Origin: DATJFQ01 sp035495555
GTDB taxonomy: Bacteria; Acidobacteriota; Vicinamibacteria; Vicinamibacterales; 2-12-FULL-66-21
Length of the DNA: 64,000 bases
Assembly: GCA_035495555.1 (NCBI GenBank)
Contig: DATJFQ010000043.1
Span: 101,415 to 165,414, forward strand
Direction of reading: 5' to 3'
Part shown: positions 35,341 to 43,201 of the stretch, one piece after another
Position numbering within the stretch: the first letter of the stretch is position 1
Layout: each line of letters opens with the position of its first letter
Position numbers and translations under genes: made by a program
Notes under the pieces: model-generated
Databases searched by the model: none
Told to the model about the DNA's origin: nothing
The model's input: the letters and a program-made list of their open reading frames with translations, nothing else

Positions 35341-35478
35341 AGTAGCTCGCCGGGGACCGTTGCCAGTTTCCAGTTACCAGTTCCCTGTTAGTAGTTTTCA
35401 GTCGGCCAGTTCGGACTGGGCAGCTCCTGGACCCTGGCAACCGGGAACTGGCAGCTGGGAACTGGAAACCGGCAACTG
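35341..35478. repeat. Low-complexity inverted repeat between rpmA and obgE
   Basis: GTTGCCAGTTTCCAGTTACCAGTTCC words at 35360-35390 face GGGAACTGGCAGCTGGGAACTGGAAACCGGCAACTGGC words at 35442-35478. They could form a long imperfect stem that reduces read-through from the ribosomal genes into obgE, or bring it under separate control. Confidence 0.75.
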
Positions 35479-35487
35479 GCGGCTGTC

Positions 35488-36540
35488 ATGTTCGTCGACG
35501 AAGTAGAAATTCACGTCGCAGCGGGCCACGGCGGCCGCGGCGCGCTGAGTTTCCGCCGGGAGAAGTTCATTCCGCGCGGCGGCCCCAACGGCGGCGACGG
35601 CGGCCCGGGCGGCAACGTCTATATCGTTGCCAATCCCAATCTCAACACGCTCCTCAACTATCGCTTCCAGAAGAAATTCGAGGCGGCCCGCGGCCAGCAT
35701 GGCGAAGGCTCGAATCGGACGGGCCGCACGGGCGCGGACGTCACGCTCGAAGTCCCCATCGGCACGCAGGTCTTCGAGCGCCACGCCGGCGGCGAGTACG
35801 TGCTGACATACGATCTCACCGTCCCAGGGCAGCCAATCCTCGTCGCGAAAGGCGGGCTGGGCGGGCGCGGGAACGCGCAGTTTGCGACGTCCACCAACCG
35901 GGCCCCGCGCCGAACGGAGCCGGGACTGCCGGGGGAAGAAAAAGACCTTCGGCTCCAGTTGAAACTGCTGGCGGACGTCGGTCTCGTAGGCTTCCCCAAC
36001 GCCGGCAAATCCACGCTGATCTCGCGCATCTCTGCTGCCCGGCCGAAGATTGCCGACTACCCCTTCACCACGCTGGAGCCGAATCTCGGGGTGGTGTCGC
36101 TGTCGGGCGACCGCACGTTCGTCGTCGCCGACGTGCCCGGGCTCATCGAGGGGGCGCACGAGGGGCACGGGCTCGGGCACCGGTTCCTGAGCCATCTGGA
36201 ACGCACAAAAGTGCTCGTCCACCTCGTCGACATCTCGTCGGTCTCCGGACGCGATGCTGTCGAGGATTTCGACGTCATCATGCGCGAGCTGCGGCTGTTC
36301 CCGGGACGCGACGCCTCGGGCGAGCGTCTTCAGGACAAGCCGATGATCGCCGCCGCGAACAAGATCGACGCGCTGGACGATCCAGACCGCCTCGAACGGC
36401 TGCGCCGCCATTTGCAGCAGACGGGCGTTCCGCTTTACGCTGTGTCCGCGGCGACCGGGGAGGGTGTTCCGGCGCTGCTCGAAGCCATGTGGACCGCCGT
36501 CAGCGCCAGGCCGTCGACTGAACTGTCGTCCAACGCGTGA
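35488..36540 (+). CDS. obgE: Obg GTPase (CgtA)
   Basis: 350 residues. The Obg fold (1-158) has the glycine-rich GGPNGGDGGPGGNVY segments; the G domain has G1 GFPNAGKST, switch I PFTTLEPNLGVV, G3 DVPGLIEGAHEGHGLG, G4 NKID and G5-like SAATGEG. It acts in 50S subunit assembly and stress control. No C-terminal OCT domain is present. The stop overlaps nadD. Confidence 0.97.
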   Translation: MFVDEVEIHVAAGHGGRGALSFRREKFIPRGGPNGGDGGPGGNVYIVANPNLNTLLNYRFQKKFEAARGQHGEGSNRTGRTGADVTLEVPIGTQVFERHAGGEYVLTYDLTVPGQPILVAKGGLGGRGNAQFATSTNRAPRRTEPGLPGEEKDLRLQLKLLADVGLVGFPNAGKSTLISRISAARPKIADYPFTTLEPNLGVVSLSGDRTFVVADVPGLIEGAHEGHGLGHRFLSHLERTKVLVHLVDISSVSGRDAVEDFDVIMRELRLFPGRDASGERLQDKPMIAAANKIDALDDPDRLERLRRHLQQTGVPLYAVSAATGEGVPALLEAMWTAVSARPSTELSSNA

Positions 36541-37235
36541 TCGAACGCATCGGCATTCTCGGCGGCACCTTCGATCCGATTCACTGCGGACACCTCGACG
36601 CCGCGCGCGCCGTCCGACACGCGCTGCGGCTCGATTCGGTGCTGCTGGTCCCCTCCCACATCCCGCCGCATCGCCCCGTCCAGCCCGTCGCCTCCCCGTT
36701 CCATCGATTCGCAATGACCGCGCTCGCGGTGAACGGCGTCGACGGCCTGCTCGCCAGCGACGAGGAACTCTGCGCTGATGGTCCCTCGTACACGGCCGAA
36801 ACCCTCGAACGTCATCATCATCGCGGGCTCGCGCCATGGCAGATTTTCTTCATCACCGGCGTCGACGCGTTCGCGGAAATTGAGACGTGGAGGCGGTATC
36901 CGGCTGTGCTCGACATGGCGAACTTCGTCGTGGTGTCTCGGCCGGGGTACGACCCAATGGGCCTGCCCACGCGGCTCCCCTCGCTTGCAGCGCGCATGCA
37001 GCCCGCACACGCGTTCGACGCGGCGTCGAAACAACCCTCGATTCTGCTGCTGGATGCACCGACTCATAACGTGTCGTCCAGCGAGGTGCGGGCACGACTG
37101 TCCAGCGGCCTCTCGGTCAGCGGCCTCCTGCCTGCGAGCGTGGAGGCGCACATCGGGAAACATCACCTTTATCGTTCGCAGGCGCACGTCACCGCCCGCA
37201 TTGCACAGGCAGACGAGTTGCATGGCCAAAGCTGA
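36537..37235 (+). CDS. nadD: Nicotinate-mononucleotide adenylyltransferase
   Basis: 232 residues. The start codon is GTG and overlaps obgE by 4 bp (GTGA). Visible motifs are IGILGGTFDPIHCGHL (the GXFXXXHXXH nucleotidyltransferase motif), VPSHIPPHR and, near the end, the ISSSEVR-like NVSSSEVRARL. It makes deamido-NAD in the last shared step of NAD synthesis. The 14-bp overlap with rsfS fits the usual cluster. Confidence 0.95.
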   Translation: MIERIGILGGTFDPIHCGHLDAARAVRHALRLDSVLLVPSHIPPHRPVQPVASPFHRFAMTALAVNGVDGLLASDEELCADGPSYTAETLERHHHRGLAPWQIFFITGVDAFAEIETWRRYPAVLDMANFVVVSRPGYDPMGLPTRLPSLAARMQPAHAFDAASKQPSILLLDAPTHNVSSSEVRARLSSGLSVSGLLPASVEAHIGKHHLYRSQAHVTARIAQADELHGQS

Positions 37236-37629
37236 AACACAGAACACAGCGACGAAGCGAAAGCGTTCACCCCGCTTGACGGGCGAGATCGCGAAGGCGG
37301 TGCGGGCCGCGCTCGACAAGAAAGCACAGGACATCGTCGTGCTCGACCTCCGGCACACGCCGGCCTTCACCGATTTCTTCCTGGTGTGTTCCGGGCAGAC
37401 CCAGCGCCAGGTGCACGCGATCGCGGACGCTGTTGAAGAAAGCCTGAAGGCGGCCAAAATCCGCCCGTCACATATTGAGGGCTACGACCGCGCCGAGTGG
37501 GTGCTGATGGACTACTTCACGTTCATCGTTCACATCTTCACCCCGCAGACTCGCGCGTTCTACTCGCTCGAGCGCCTCTGGGGAGATGCTACGAAGATAG
37601 AAGTGTCTGACGATGGAGTTGCCCGATAG
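37222..37629 (+). CDS. rsfS: Ribosomal silencing factor RsfS
   Basis: 135 residues from ATG 37222. A basic N-terminal stretch (KAETQNTATKRKRSPRLTG) precedes the core IAKAVRAALDKKAQDIVVLDLRHTPAFTDFFLVCSGQTQRQVHAIADAVEESL, GYDRAEWVLMDYFTFIVHIFTPQTRAFYSLERLWGDA. It binds L14 and blocks subunit joining in starvation. The longer reading frame upstream overlaps nadD and has no family similarity. Confidence 0.95.
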   Translation: MAKAETQNTATKRKRSPRLTGEIAKAVRAALDKKAQDIVVLDLRHTPAFTDFFLVCSGQTQRQVHAIADAVEESLKAAKIRPSHIEGYDRAEWVLMDYFTFIVHIFTPQTRAFYSLERLWGDATKIEVSDDGVAR

Positions 37630-37635
37630 CTGCAA

Positions 37636-37712
37636 GAGAGTAACTACACAACTTCACAACTACCAACTACTCAAGACGTTGTGGAGTTGGTAGTTGAGTA
37701 GTTGCGGAGCCA
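37636..37712. repeat. Low-complexity inverted repeat between rsfS and comF
   Basis: AACTACACAACTTCACAACTACCAACTACTCAA words (37640-37673) face TTGTGGAGTTGGTAGTTGAGTAGTTGCGG words (37679-37707). The stem is strong enough to be a terminator-like structure. The right arm is translated as the start of the ComF-family gene. Confidence 0.8.
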
Positions 37713-38455
37713 TCGCGCGAGCGGTTGCCGGCACGCGAGCGTTCTCAGATGCTGCGCTCGCACTGTTCATAGCTCCCGTGTGCGCCGCCTGCCGCGAGCC
37801 GCTCTCATCTCCAACGCTCGGGGCTGTCTGCGAGCGCTGCTGGTCGTCTATCCATCCGTTCGTGCCGCCCTGCTGCGTGACGTGCGGCGATGCACTGCCG
37901 TCGTGGCGAATCATCAGCGTCTCGCAGGCGCTATGCGCCCGCTGCCGCCGCAGCCCGTCATTGATTTCGGCGGCCGCGGCGATCGGTCCTTATGAAGGCA
38001 CGCTCAAAATCATCCTTCAGGCGCTGAAGTACGACTCGCGCACGAGCCTTGCGCGGCCGCTCGGGGAGCGCCTGCGCGTGTCTGCCGCCCGGGTCCTCCA
38101 GCGCGCAGACGCCGTCGTCCCTGTTCCGCTGCATCGCTCGCGTCACCGGAAGAGAGGGTTCAACCAGGCGCGCGAACTGGCGAAGCACCTCGGGCTCCCG
38201 GTGCTCGACGCCCTGGTGCGGTCGCGCGCCACGTGTTCACAGGCCGATCTCCCCGCGTCCCGGCGCCACGCGAATGTGCGCGAGGCGTTCGCCGTCCGCC
38301 GCGGTGCTGACGTTCGCAGGCTCACGCTGGTGATCGTGGACGATGTGAGTACGACGGGGGCGACGCTGAATGCGTGCGCGCGGCCGCTGCTCGACGCAGG
38401 CGCCGCAGAAGTTCGCGCGGTGACCGCGGCGAAGACGTTGACGCCGACGCCCTAG
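37694..38455 (+). CDS. comF: ComF family amidophosphoribosyltransferase-like protein
   Basis: 253 residues. The N-terminal zinc-ribbon part has CAAC, CERC, CVTC and CARC pairs (residues about 35-90). The C-terminal phosphoribosyltransferase domain has GPYEGTLKIILQALKYD, VPVPLHRSRHRKRGFNQA and the PRPP loop VIVDDVSTTGATL. ComF supports DNA uptake in competent bacteria; dprA and comF in the window together hint at competence. The only start is TTG 37694, which lies in the repeat arm, so the true N-terminus is uncertain. Confidence 0.88.
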   Translation: MSSCGAIARAVAGTRAFSDAALALFIAPVCAACREPLSSPTLGAVCERCWSSIHPFVPPCCVTCGDALPSWRIISVSQALCARCRRSPSLISAAAAIGPYEGTLKIILQALKYDSRTSLARPLGERLRVSAARVLQRADAVVPVPLHRSRHRKRGFNQARELAKHLGLPVLDALVRSRATCSQADLPASRRHANVREAFAVRRGADVRRLTLVIVDDVSTTGATLNACARPLLDAGAAEVRAVTAAKTLTPTP

Positions 38456-38498
38456 TGGTTCGCCAACGAGATCCGTCGTCGGTCGGGCCTCGGACGGA

Positions 38499-39083
38499 TC
38501 ACAGCAGCGACGTGACGGCGGCTATCACATCCGCAGACACCAGCGAGCGATCGCGTGCGCCGTCGAGACGGAGCCACTGTTCGCGGGCAGCCTGCCGAAG
38601 ATAACTATTGCGCACGCGGCCGAGGAGCGCGAGGTCCCGTTCGTATCGATCCCTGTTCGCCGCTTTCCGCCCGGCGGCGGTCTCCGGGACGATGTCGAGC
38701 AGGATCGTCAGGTCCGGCTGCGGCAGCAGTCGCTGGATCTCCGCGAGCCACGCCGGATCGAGGCCCTGAGCTTCCCCATACGCGATGCTCGACGCCAGAT
38801 AACGGTCGCAGACCACGATCGTGCCCGCCCCGAGCGCGGTCTCGACCTGCGGCTTCTTTTCGAAGCGGTTCGCGATGTAGAGCAACTGCATCACGTCGGG
38901 CGGGTAGTCGCGGCGGCCCTGCAGCGCTGCGCCGATTTCCCCTCCGATCGGCGTCTCGTAATCGGGAAACGACAGCAGTTCGCAGCCGCGGCCGCCGGCT
39001 ACCAGCGCGTCTCTGAGCGCCTCCGCCTGCGTCTGCTTCCCCGACTGGTCAAGCCCTTCGAAGACGATCAGCAGGCCGCGCAT
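38499..39083 (-). CDS. tmk: Thymidylate kinase
   Basis: 194 residues. P-loop region LLIVFEGLDQSGKQTQAEALRDAL, then the DR motif VVCDRYLASSIAYGEAQGLD, and LTILLDIVPETAAGRKAANRDRYERDLALLGRVRNSYL for the lid. It phosphorylates dTMP for DNA synthesis. The P-loop LDQSGKQTQ differs from the more usual GIDGAGKSTQ, but Gly, Ser/Gly, Lys and Gln are kept. It is convergent with comF. Confidence 0.92.
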   Translation of the reverse strand: MRGLLIVFEGLDQSGKQTQAEALRDALVAGGRGCELLSFPDYETPIGGEIGAALQGRRDYPPDVMQLLYIANRFEKKPQVETALGAGTIVVCDRYLASSIAYGEAQGLDPAWLAEIQRLLPQPDLTILLDIVPETAAGRKAANRDRYERDLALLGRVRNSYLRQAAREQWLRLDGARDRSLVSADVIAAVTSLL

Positions 39084-39084
39084 T

Positions 39085-39127
39085 TGGGACTGGGAGTTGG
39101 AAGTTGCGAGTTGGGAGTTGACACGCG
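39085..39127. repeat. Low-complexity GGGAGTTGG run
   Basis: The 48 bp between the tmk start and the lysA stop consist of GGGACTGGGAGTTGGAAGTTGCGAGTTGGGAGTT words. Similar words lie upstream of topA and in other borders. Confidence 0.7.
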
Positions 39128-39131
39128 AGCG

Positions 39132-40373
39132 TCACAATTCCAGCGCGAGCAGGTCGTCGAGAGTTTGCCGTCGCCGAATGAGCCGAACGGCGCCGTCCTC
39201 GACGAGCACTTCCGCGGGCAACAGCCGGCGATTGTAGTTTGACGCCATCACGGCCCCGTAGGCGCCAGTGTCCATGACCGCGTACAAATCGCCCGGTTGC
39301 GGATCTCGGACCTGGCGATCCGTTCCGAGCGTATCGCTGCTCTCACACAGAGGCCCGACGATGTCGGCGGCGCGCACCGGCGCCTCGTTCTGTACGATGG
39401 GCTCGATCCGGTGGAAGGCGTTGTAGAGCATCGGCCGGATCAGCTCCGTCATGCCGGCGTCCATGACGACAAACGACTTACGCTCGTCCTGCGGCTTGAC
39501 GTCGATCACGCGCGTGAGCAGTGCGCCCGCCGGGGCCATGATCTGCCGGCCCGGTTCGAGCACGATGGCCAGACCTGAATCGCGGACGACCGGCAGCAGC
39601 GCGGAGGCGTAGTCTCGAGCGGACGGAACCGGCGAGCCATCGTAAGACACGCCGAGCCCGCCGCCGAGGTCGAGATGTTCGATCGGGGTACCTTCGTCCC
39701 GCAGTTCCCGCGCGAGCTGGACGAGCGCGCGCGCGGCCTCGGTGAGCGGACCGAGATCGGTAATCTGCGATCCGATGTGGATGTGCAGGCCAGCGACGCG
39801 TATCGACGCCCGGTCTCGCGCGCCCCGCGCAATGGCCTTGACGCGTTCGAACCGGATGCCGAACTTGTTCGTCTTGAGGCCGGTGGAAATGTGCGAATGC
39901 GTGCGGGCGTCGATGTCGGGATTGATCCGCAGCGCAATCGTGACCCGCGCACCACGCGCGGATGCGATCGCCTCGATGCGGTCGATCTCGCCTGCCGATT
40001 CGACGTTGATCGCCTTGATCCCGAGCGCGATGGCGTGGGTCAATTCAGCCGGCGTCTTGCCCACGCCGGTGAAGACGATCTGCGATGGCGTGAACCCGGC
40101 GCGCAGCGCGACGTCGATCTCGCCGCCGGAGTTCGCGTCGGCGCTGCTGCCGAGGCCGCGGAGCAGCCGCGCAATCGCGAGCGTCGAGTTCGCTTTCAGC
40201 GCATAGTGGATGGTGTGCGGGTAGCCCGCGAACGCCTCGTCGATCGCGCGGTAGCGCGAGGTGATCGTCGCAGCGCTGTACACGTACAGCGGCGTGCCGT
40301 GCGCGTCGGCGATCGGCGCCAGCGGGACGCCGTCGCAGACGAGCGACGCGTCCTGACGGTAGAAACCGGTCAC
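39132..40373 (-). CDS. lysA: Diaminopimelate decarboxylase
   Basis: 413 residues from GTG 40373 (TGFYRQDASLVCDGVPLAPIAD). A pyridoxal phosphate lysine lies in HYALKANSTLAIARLL; SADANSGGEI, HIHIGSQI, LDLGGGLGVSY, EPGRQIMAPAG, and PLCESSDTLG, GAYGAVMASNYN follow. It converts meso-diaminopimelate to lysine. An ATG at 40418 would add 15 residues but overlaps the divergent sigma gene start, so I prefer the GTG that matches the family N-terminus. Confidence 0.95.
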   Translation of the reverse strand: MTGFYRQDASLVCDGVPLAPIADAHGTPLYVYSAATITSRYRAIDEAFAGYPHTIHYALKANSTLAIARLLRGLGSSADANSGGEIDVALRAGFTPSQIVFTGVGKTPAELTHAIALGIKAINVESAGEIDRIEAIASARGARVTIALRINPDIDARTHSHISTGLKTNKFGIRFERVKAIARGARDRASIRVAGLHIHIGSQITDLGPLTEAARALVQLARELRDEGTPIEHLDLGGGLGVSYDGSPVPSARDYASALLPVVRDSGLAIVLEPGRQIMAPAGALLTRVIDVKPQDERKSFVVMDAGMTELIRPMLYNAFHRIEPIVQNEAPVRAADIVGPLCESSDTLGTDRQVRDPQPGDLYAVMDTGAYGAVMASNYNRRLLPAEVLVEDGAVRLIRRRQTLDDLLALEL

Positions 40374-40416
40374 AGGTGTGGTGAACAAAAGAGTGTAAGA
40401 TAGCAGATCACGACGC

Positions 40417-41058
40417 ATGTCTGCTGATTCCGCGGCAGCGCCGCAGCCCGCCACGCCCGACACGCTCATCGAACAGTGTCTGGCTGGCAATCAGGCGGCG
40501 TGGGAGACGATCGTGCGCCAGAACTGGCGCAAGGTGTTCAACGTCGCCTACAAATTCGTCGGCAAGCATGACGAGGCGGAAGATCTCACGCAGGACATCT
40601 TCCTCAAGATCTTCAAGGCGCTGAACACGTTCGATCGCCGCGCGAATTTTCAAACGTGGATCGTCAGCATCAGCCGCAACCTCTGCATCGATCACTATCG
40701 CAGCGTGCGGAAAGAGCGGCAGACGGTGGCGCGCGACGTCGACATGTCCGACCTGCAGCCGGCATCCGCCGAGCGTGGACCGTACGCCGTGGCGGAACAT
40801 CAGGACCTGCGCGCCCAACTGCGCGTTGCGCTGGAAACGCTGCCGTCGACGCTGCGTACGGCCGTCGTGCTCCGGGATCTGCGGGAGCTCTCGTATCAGG
40901 AGATCGCGGATCGACTGCAGTTACCCGAGGGGACAGTGAAGTCACGGATCAATCGCGGCCGCATCGAACTCGCGCACCAGCTGCGGCGGCTGCAGGAGAA
41001 ACAGCCCGTTCGCCCGCGGAAACGCGGCGGATCGCGGCGCAGCGGAGTCATCGAATGA
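40417..41058 (+). CDS. ECF-type sigma factor
   Basis: 213 residues. Region 2: DTLIEQCLAGNQAAWETIVRQNWRKVFNVAYKFVGKHDEAEDLTQDIFLKIFKALNTFDRRANFQTWIVSISRNLCIDHYRS. Region 4: LETLPSTLRTAVVLRDLRELSYQEIADRLQLPEGTVKSRINRGRIELAHQLRRL. The tail is basic (KRGGSRRSG). The stop overlaps a STAS-domain gene by 3 bp, so the pair is coupled. No zinc-finger anti-sigma gene is next to it, unlike the sigma factor at 17.3 kb. Confidence 0.92.
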   Translation: MSADSAAAPQPATPDTLIEQCLAGNQAAWETIVRQNWRKVFNVAYKFVGKHDEAEDLTQDIFLKIFKALNTFDRRANFQTWIVSISRNLCIDHYRSVRKERQTVARDVDMSDLQPASAERGPYAVAEHQDLRAQLRVALETLPSTLRTAVVLRDLRELSYQEIADRLQLPEGTVKSRINRGRIELAHQLRRLQEKQPVRPRKRGGSRRSGVIE

Positions 41059-41396
41059 ACATCACCACCGAACGGGCGAATGGCATCGCGGTCGTACGCG
41101 TCGGGGAGTCGCGTCTCATGTACCCGCTGCTGTCGGAATTCTCATCGGCGGTGCAGAAGCTCATCTCGTCCGGCGAGCGCCGCGTCGTCATCGACCTGTC
41201 GTCGGTCGGCTACGTCGACAGCGCGACGATCGGGTGCCTGATGGATCTCTATCGTCAGGCGAGCGCAGCGGGCGGCGCCTTGAAGCTGGCCGGCGTCCAG
41301 AAGCGCGTCGAGACGATGCTGACGATGACCGGCGCGCAGAACTTCATCGAGGTCCACCCCGACGAACCGTCTGCCGTCAAGAGCTTCGGAGCCTGA
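41055..41396 (+). CDS. STAS-domain anti-anti-sigma factor-like protein
   Basis: 113 residues with the STAS fold: NGIAVVRVGESRLMYPLLSEFSSAVQKLISSGERRVVIDLSSVGYVDSATIGCLMDLYRQASAAGGALKLAGVQKRVETMLTMTG. The phosphorylatable serine position of SpoIIAA/RsbV type is in YVDSATIG. Such proteins release sigma or bind kinases in partner switching. It is coupled to an ECF sigma gene (ATGA overlap), which is an unusual partner. No HPK-type anti-sigma kinase gene lies near. Confidence 0.9.
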   Translation: MNITTERANGIAVVRVGESRLMYPLLSEFSSAVQKLISSGERRVVIDLSSVGYVDSATIGCLMDLYRQASAAGGALKLAGVQKRVETMLTMTGAQNFIEVHPDEPSAVKSFGA

Positions 41397-41397
41397 C

Positions 41398-41664
41398 ATG
41401 CGGACCATCACGCTGACGACGGGCGCGCCGGTCGAACTGGACGGCGATCTGCTGACGCTGCTCGAAGCGCTGTACAAGGAGGTGTCCGCGCGGCAGGAGC
41501 TGCAATCAACCTTCGAAGACATGGCCCGAGAGATTCAGCACGTCATCGAGCAGATGACCGAATCCGAGCGGAAACAGTACCTGTCGGAAAGCCTGTTTCT
41601 GAACACGGTGTCATACGAAAACGAACGCCTCGCGTCGTACGTGAAGAAGCTCACGAACAAGTAA
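41398..41664 (+). CDS. Small helical protein of unknown function
   Basis: 88 residues starting MRTITLTTGAPVELDGDLLTLLEALYKEVSARQELQSTFEDMAREIQHVIEQMTESERKQYLSESLFLNTVSYENERLASYVKKL. The middle is probably a coiled-coil or helical bundle. It begins 1 bp after the STAS gene stop, so it is part of the same operon and may be a partner in the sigma control. I do not recognise the family. Confidence 0.7.
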   Translation: MRTITLTTGAPVELDGDLLTLLEALYKEVSARQELQSTFEDMAREIQHVIEQMTESERKQYLSESLFLNTVSYENERLASYVKKLTNK

Positions 41665-41757
41665 CCGGCGAACCGGCGAACCCGAACGCGAACCCGAACG
41701 CGAACCCGAACCGCGAACGGAGCGAACCACCGCACCGCCGAACCGCCGCACCCGGAA
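41665..41757. repeat. GCGAACCCGAAC low-complexity run
   Basis: Repeated CGGCGAACC and CGCGAACCCGAA words fill the gap before the radical SAM gene and end 6 bp before its start codon. This may limit expression by RNA structure, but no simple hairpin is evident. Confidence 0.75.
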
Positions 41758-41763
41758 CCGCAC

Positions 41764-43134
41764 GTGTCACTGAACTACCTGGCCGCCCGCTTCACCTGCT
41801 CCTGGCCCTGGAGCACGATGGTGCTGCTCTGCGATGGACGCCTCGTGTGCGGGTGCGCCGATCCGTACGGGAAACGGGTGCTGGGAGACACGCGGACCGC
41901 GTCGGTGTCTGCCGTCTGGACCGGCCCGACCGCGACGGCGCTGCGCGAGGACCTCAACAGGGGCGGCTCCAAGTTCTGCGGCGACTGTCCGCTGAAGCTG
42001 CCGCTCAAAGGCGCCGAGCCGCCGCAGCGCGATCTGAACGTGCCGGCCCTCCCCTCGCGCCTGTATATCGAGTGCACCGCCGCCTGCAACATCTCGTGCA
42101 GCCAGTCCTGCTGCGCGCCTGAAACGGGCATCACCCGCACACGACAGGCGGGCATGCTGGATTTCGATCTGTTCACGCGCGTCGTGGACGAAGCGGCGCG
42201 GTCCCTCGTCAGAATCGATTTCTTCAACTACGGTGAAGCGTTCCTCCATAAACGCGCGGTGGAGATGTGCGAGTACATCAAGTCCAGGTACCCGCACGTC
42301 TATCTCTACTCGAGCACGAACGGCCTCGCGTTCAGCGAGGAACAGGCGCGGCGGCTCGCGCGATCGGGCATCGACGAGCTCACGTTCTCGATCGACGGCG
42401 CGTCGCCCGAGACGTACATCAAATACCGCCAGCGCGGCGATTTCGACAAAGCCTTGCGGAATCTCCGCACGGTGCTCGAGGAAAAGCAGAAGCACGGACG
42501 CGACGTACCGTTCGTGAACTGGCGCTATATCCTGTTTACGCACAACGACAGCGACGGGGAGATGAACCGCGCGCGCGATCTCGCGTCAGCAATCGGAGTC
42601 GACAGGCTGTCGTGGGAGATCACTGACCATCCCGAAGACTTGTTCTCCCGCCGCTTCGCGCCGGGGACGCCGGGCTACGACAGCATCCGCCACGAGATCT
42701 GGGATCAGAGCGGGCTGGGAAACGCGGTCCCCGGGGCGACTCCGCGCGCACGGATTGACGTCGAGGAAACCTGGTTGACGTCGCTCCTGAAGCGCCCGGT
42801 CAGGGCTGCAGCCGGGTCGACGGTCGAGGTGCGAACCACGGTCCAAAACCTCTCCAGCCGCCCCTTTCCCGCGCGAGCGAGCTACGGCCGCAGACTCGTT
42901 CGTCTTGGCGCGCAGCTCTGCGCCGCGGACGGCGCGCTGATCGAGCGGGACTACCAACGCGCCTGGCTCCCGGAGCATCTCGCGCCGGGCGCGGCCGCAC
43001 GCATCCCGATCACGCTGAAAGCGCCCGCGCAGCCGGGCCGCTACAGGCTCAAATTCGATCTGGTTTACGAAGGAATCGACTGGTTCGAAACGTGCGGGTC
43101 GCCGGTGACGACGAAGGACTTTCAGGTGGTGTAA
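41764..43134 (+). CDS. Radical SAM protein with N-terminal SPASM-like and C-terminal beta domain
   Basis: 456 residues. Residues 1-80 resemble a SPASM domain (Cys12, Cys23, Cys29, Cys31, Cys72, Cys75; LLCDGRLVCGCADPYGKRVLGD... FCGDCPLK). The radical SAM core starts at about 98: LYIECTAACNISCSQSCC with Cys104, Cys108, Cys112 and Cys116 spaced by three residues, not the usual CX3CX2C. The GGE-like NYGE, SSTNG and TFSIDG strands follow. Residues about 345-455 form a separate beta-sandwich like that in glycan-associated proteins (VEVRTTVQNLSSRPFPA). Start is GTG after a repeat. The reaction is unknown; peptide or sugar modification is guesswork. Confidence 0.85.
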   Translation: MSLNYLAARFTCSWPWSTMVLLCDGRLVCGCADPYGKRVLGDTRTASVSAVWTGPTATALREDLNRGGSKFCGDCPLKLPLKGAEPPQRDLNVPALPSRLYIECTAACNISCSQSCCAPETGITRTRQAGMLDFDLFTRVVDEAARSLVRIDFFNYGEAFLHKRAVEMCEYIKSRYPHVYLYSSTNGLAFSEEQARRLARSGIDELTFSIDGASPETYIKYRQRGDFDKALRNLRTVLEEKQKHGRDVPFVNWRYILFTHNDSDGEMNRARDLASAIGVDRLSWEITDHPEDLFSRRFAPGTPGYDSIRHEIWDQSGLGNAVPGATPRARIDVEETWLTSLLKRPVRAAAGSTVEVRTTVQNLSSRPFPARASYGRRLVRLGAQLCAADGALIERDYQRAWLPEHLAPGAAARIPITLKAPAQPGRYRLKFDLVYEGIDWFETCGSPVTTKDFQVV

Positions 43135-43201
43135 GCGGTGGAGCGTCGGACGCCGCGCGCCGACCGTCCAGCGTCGGCCTTCCAGCCTCGGACGTCACCC
43201 G

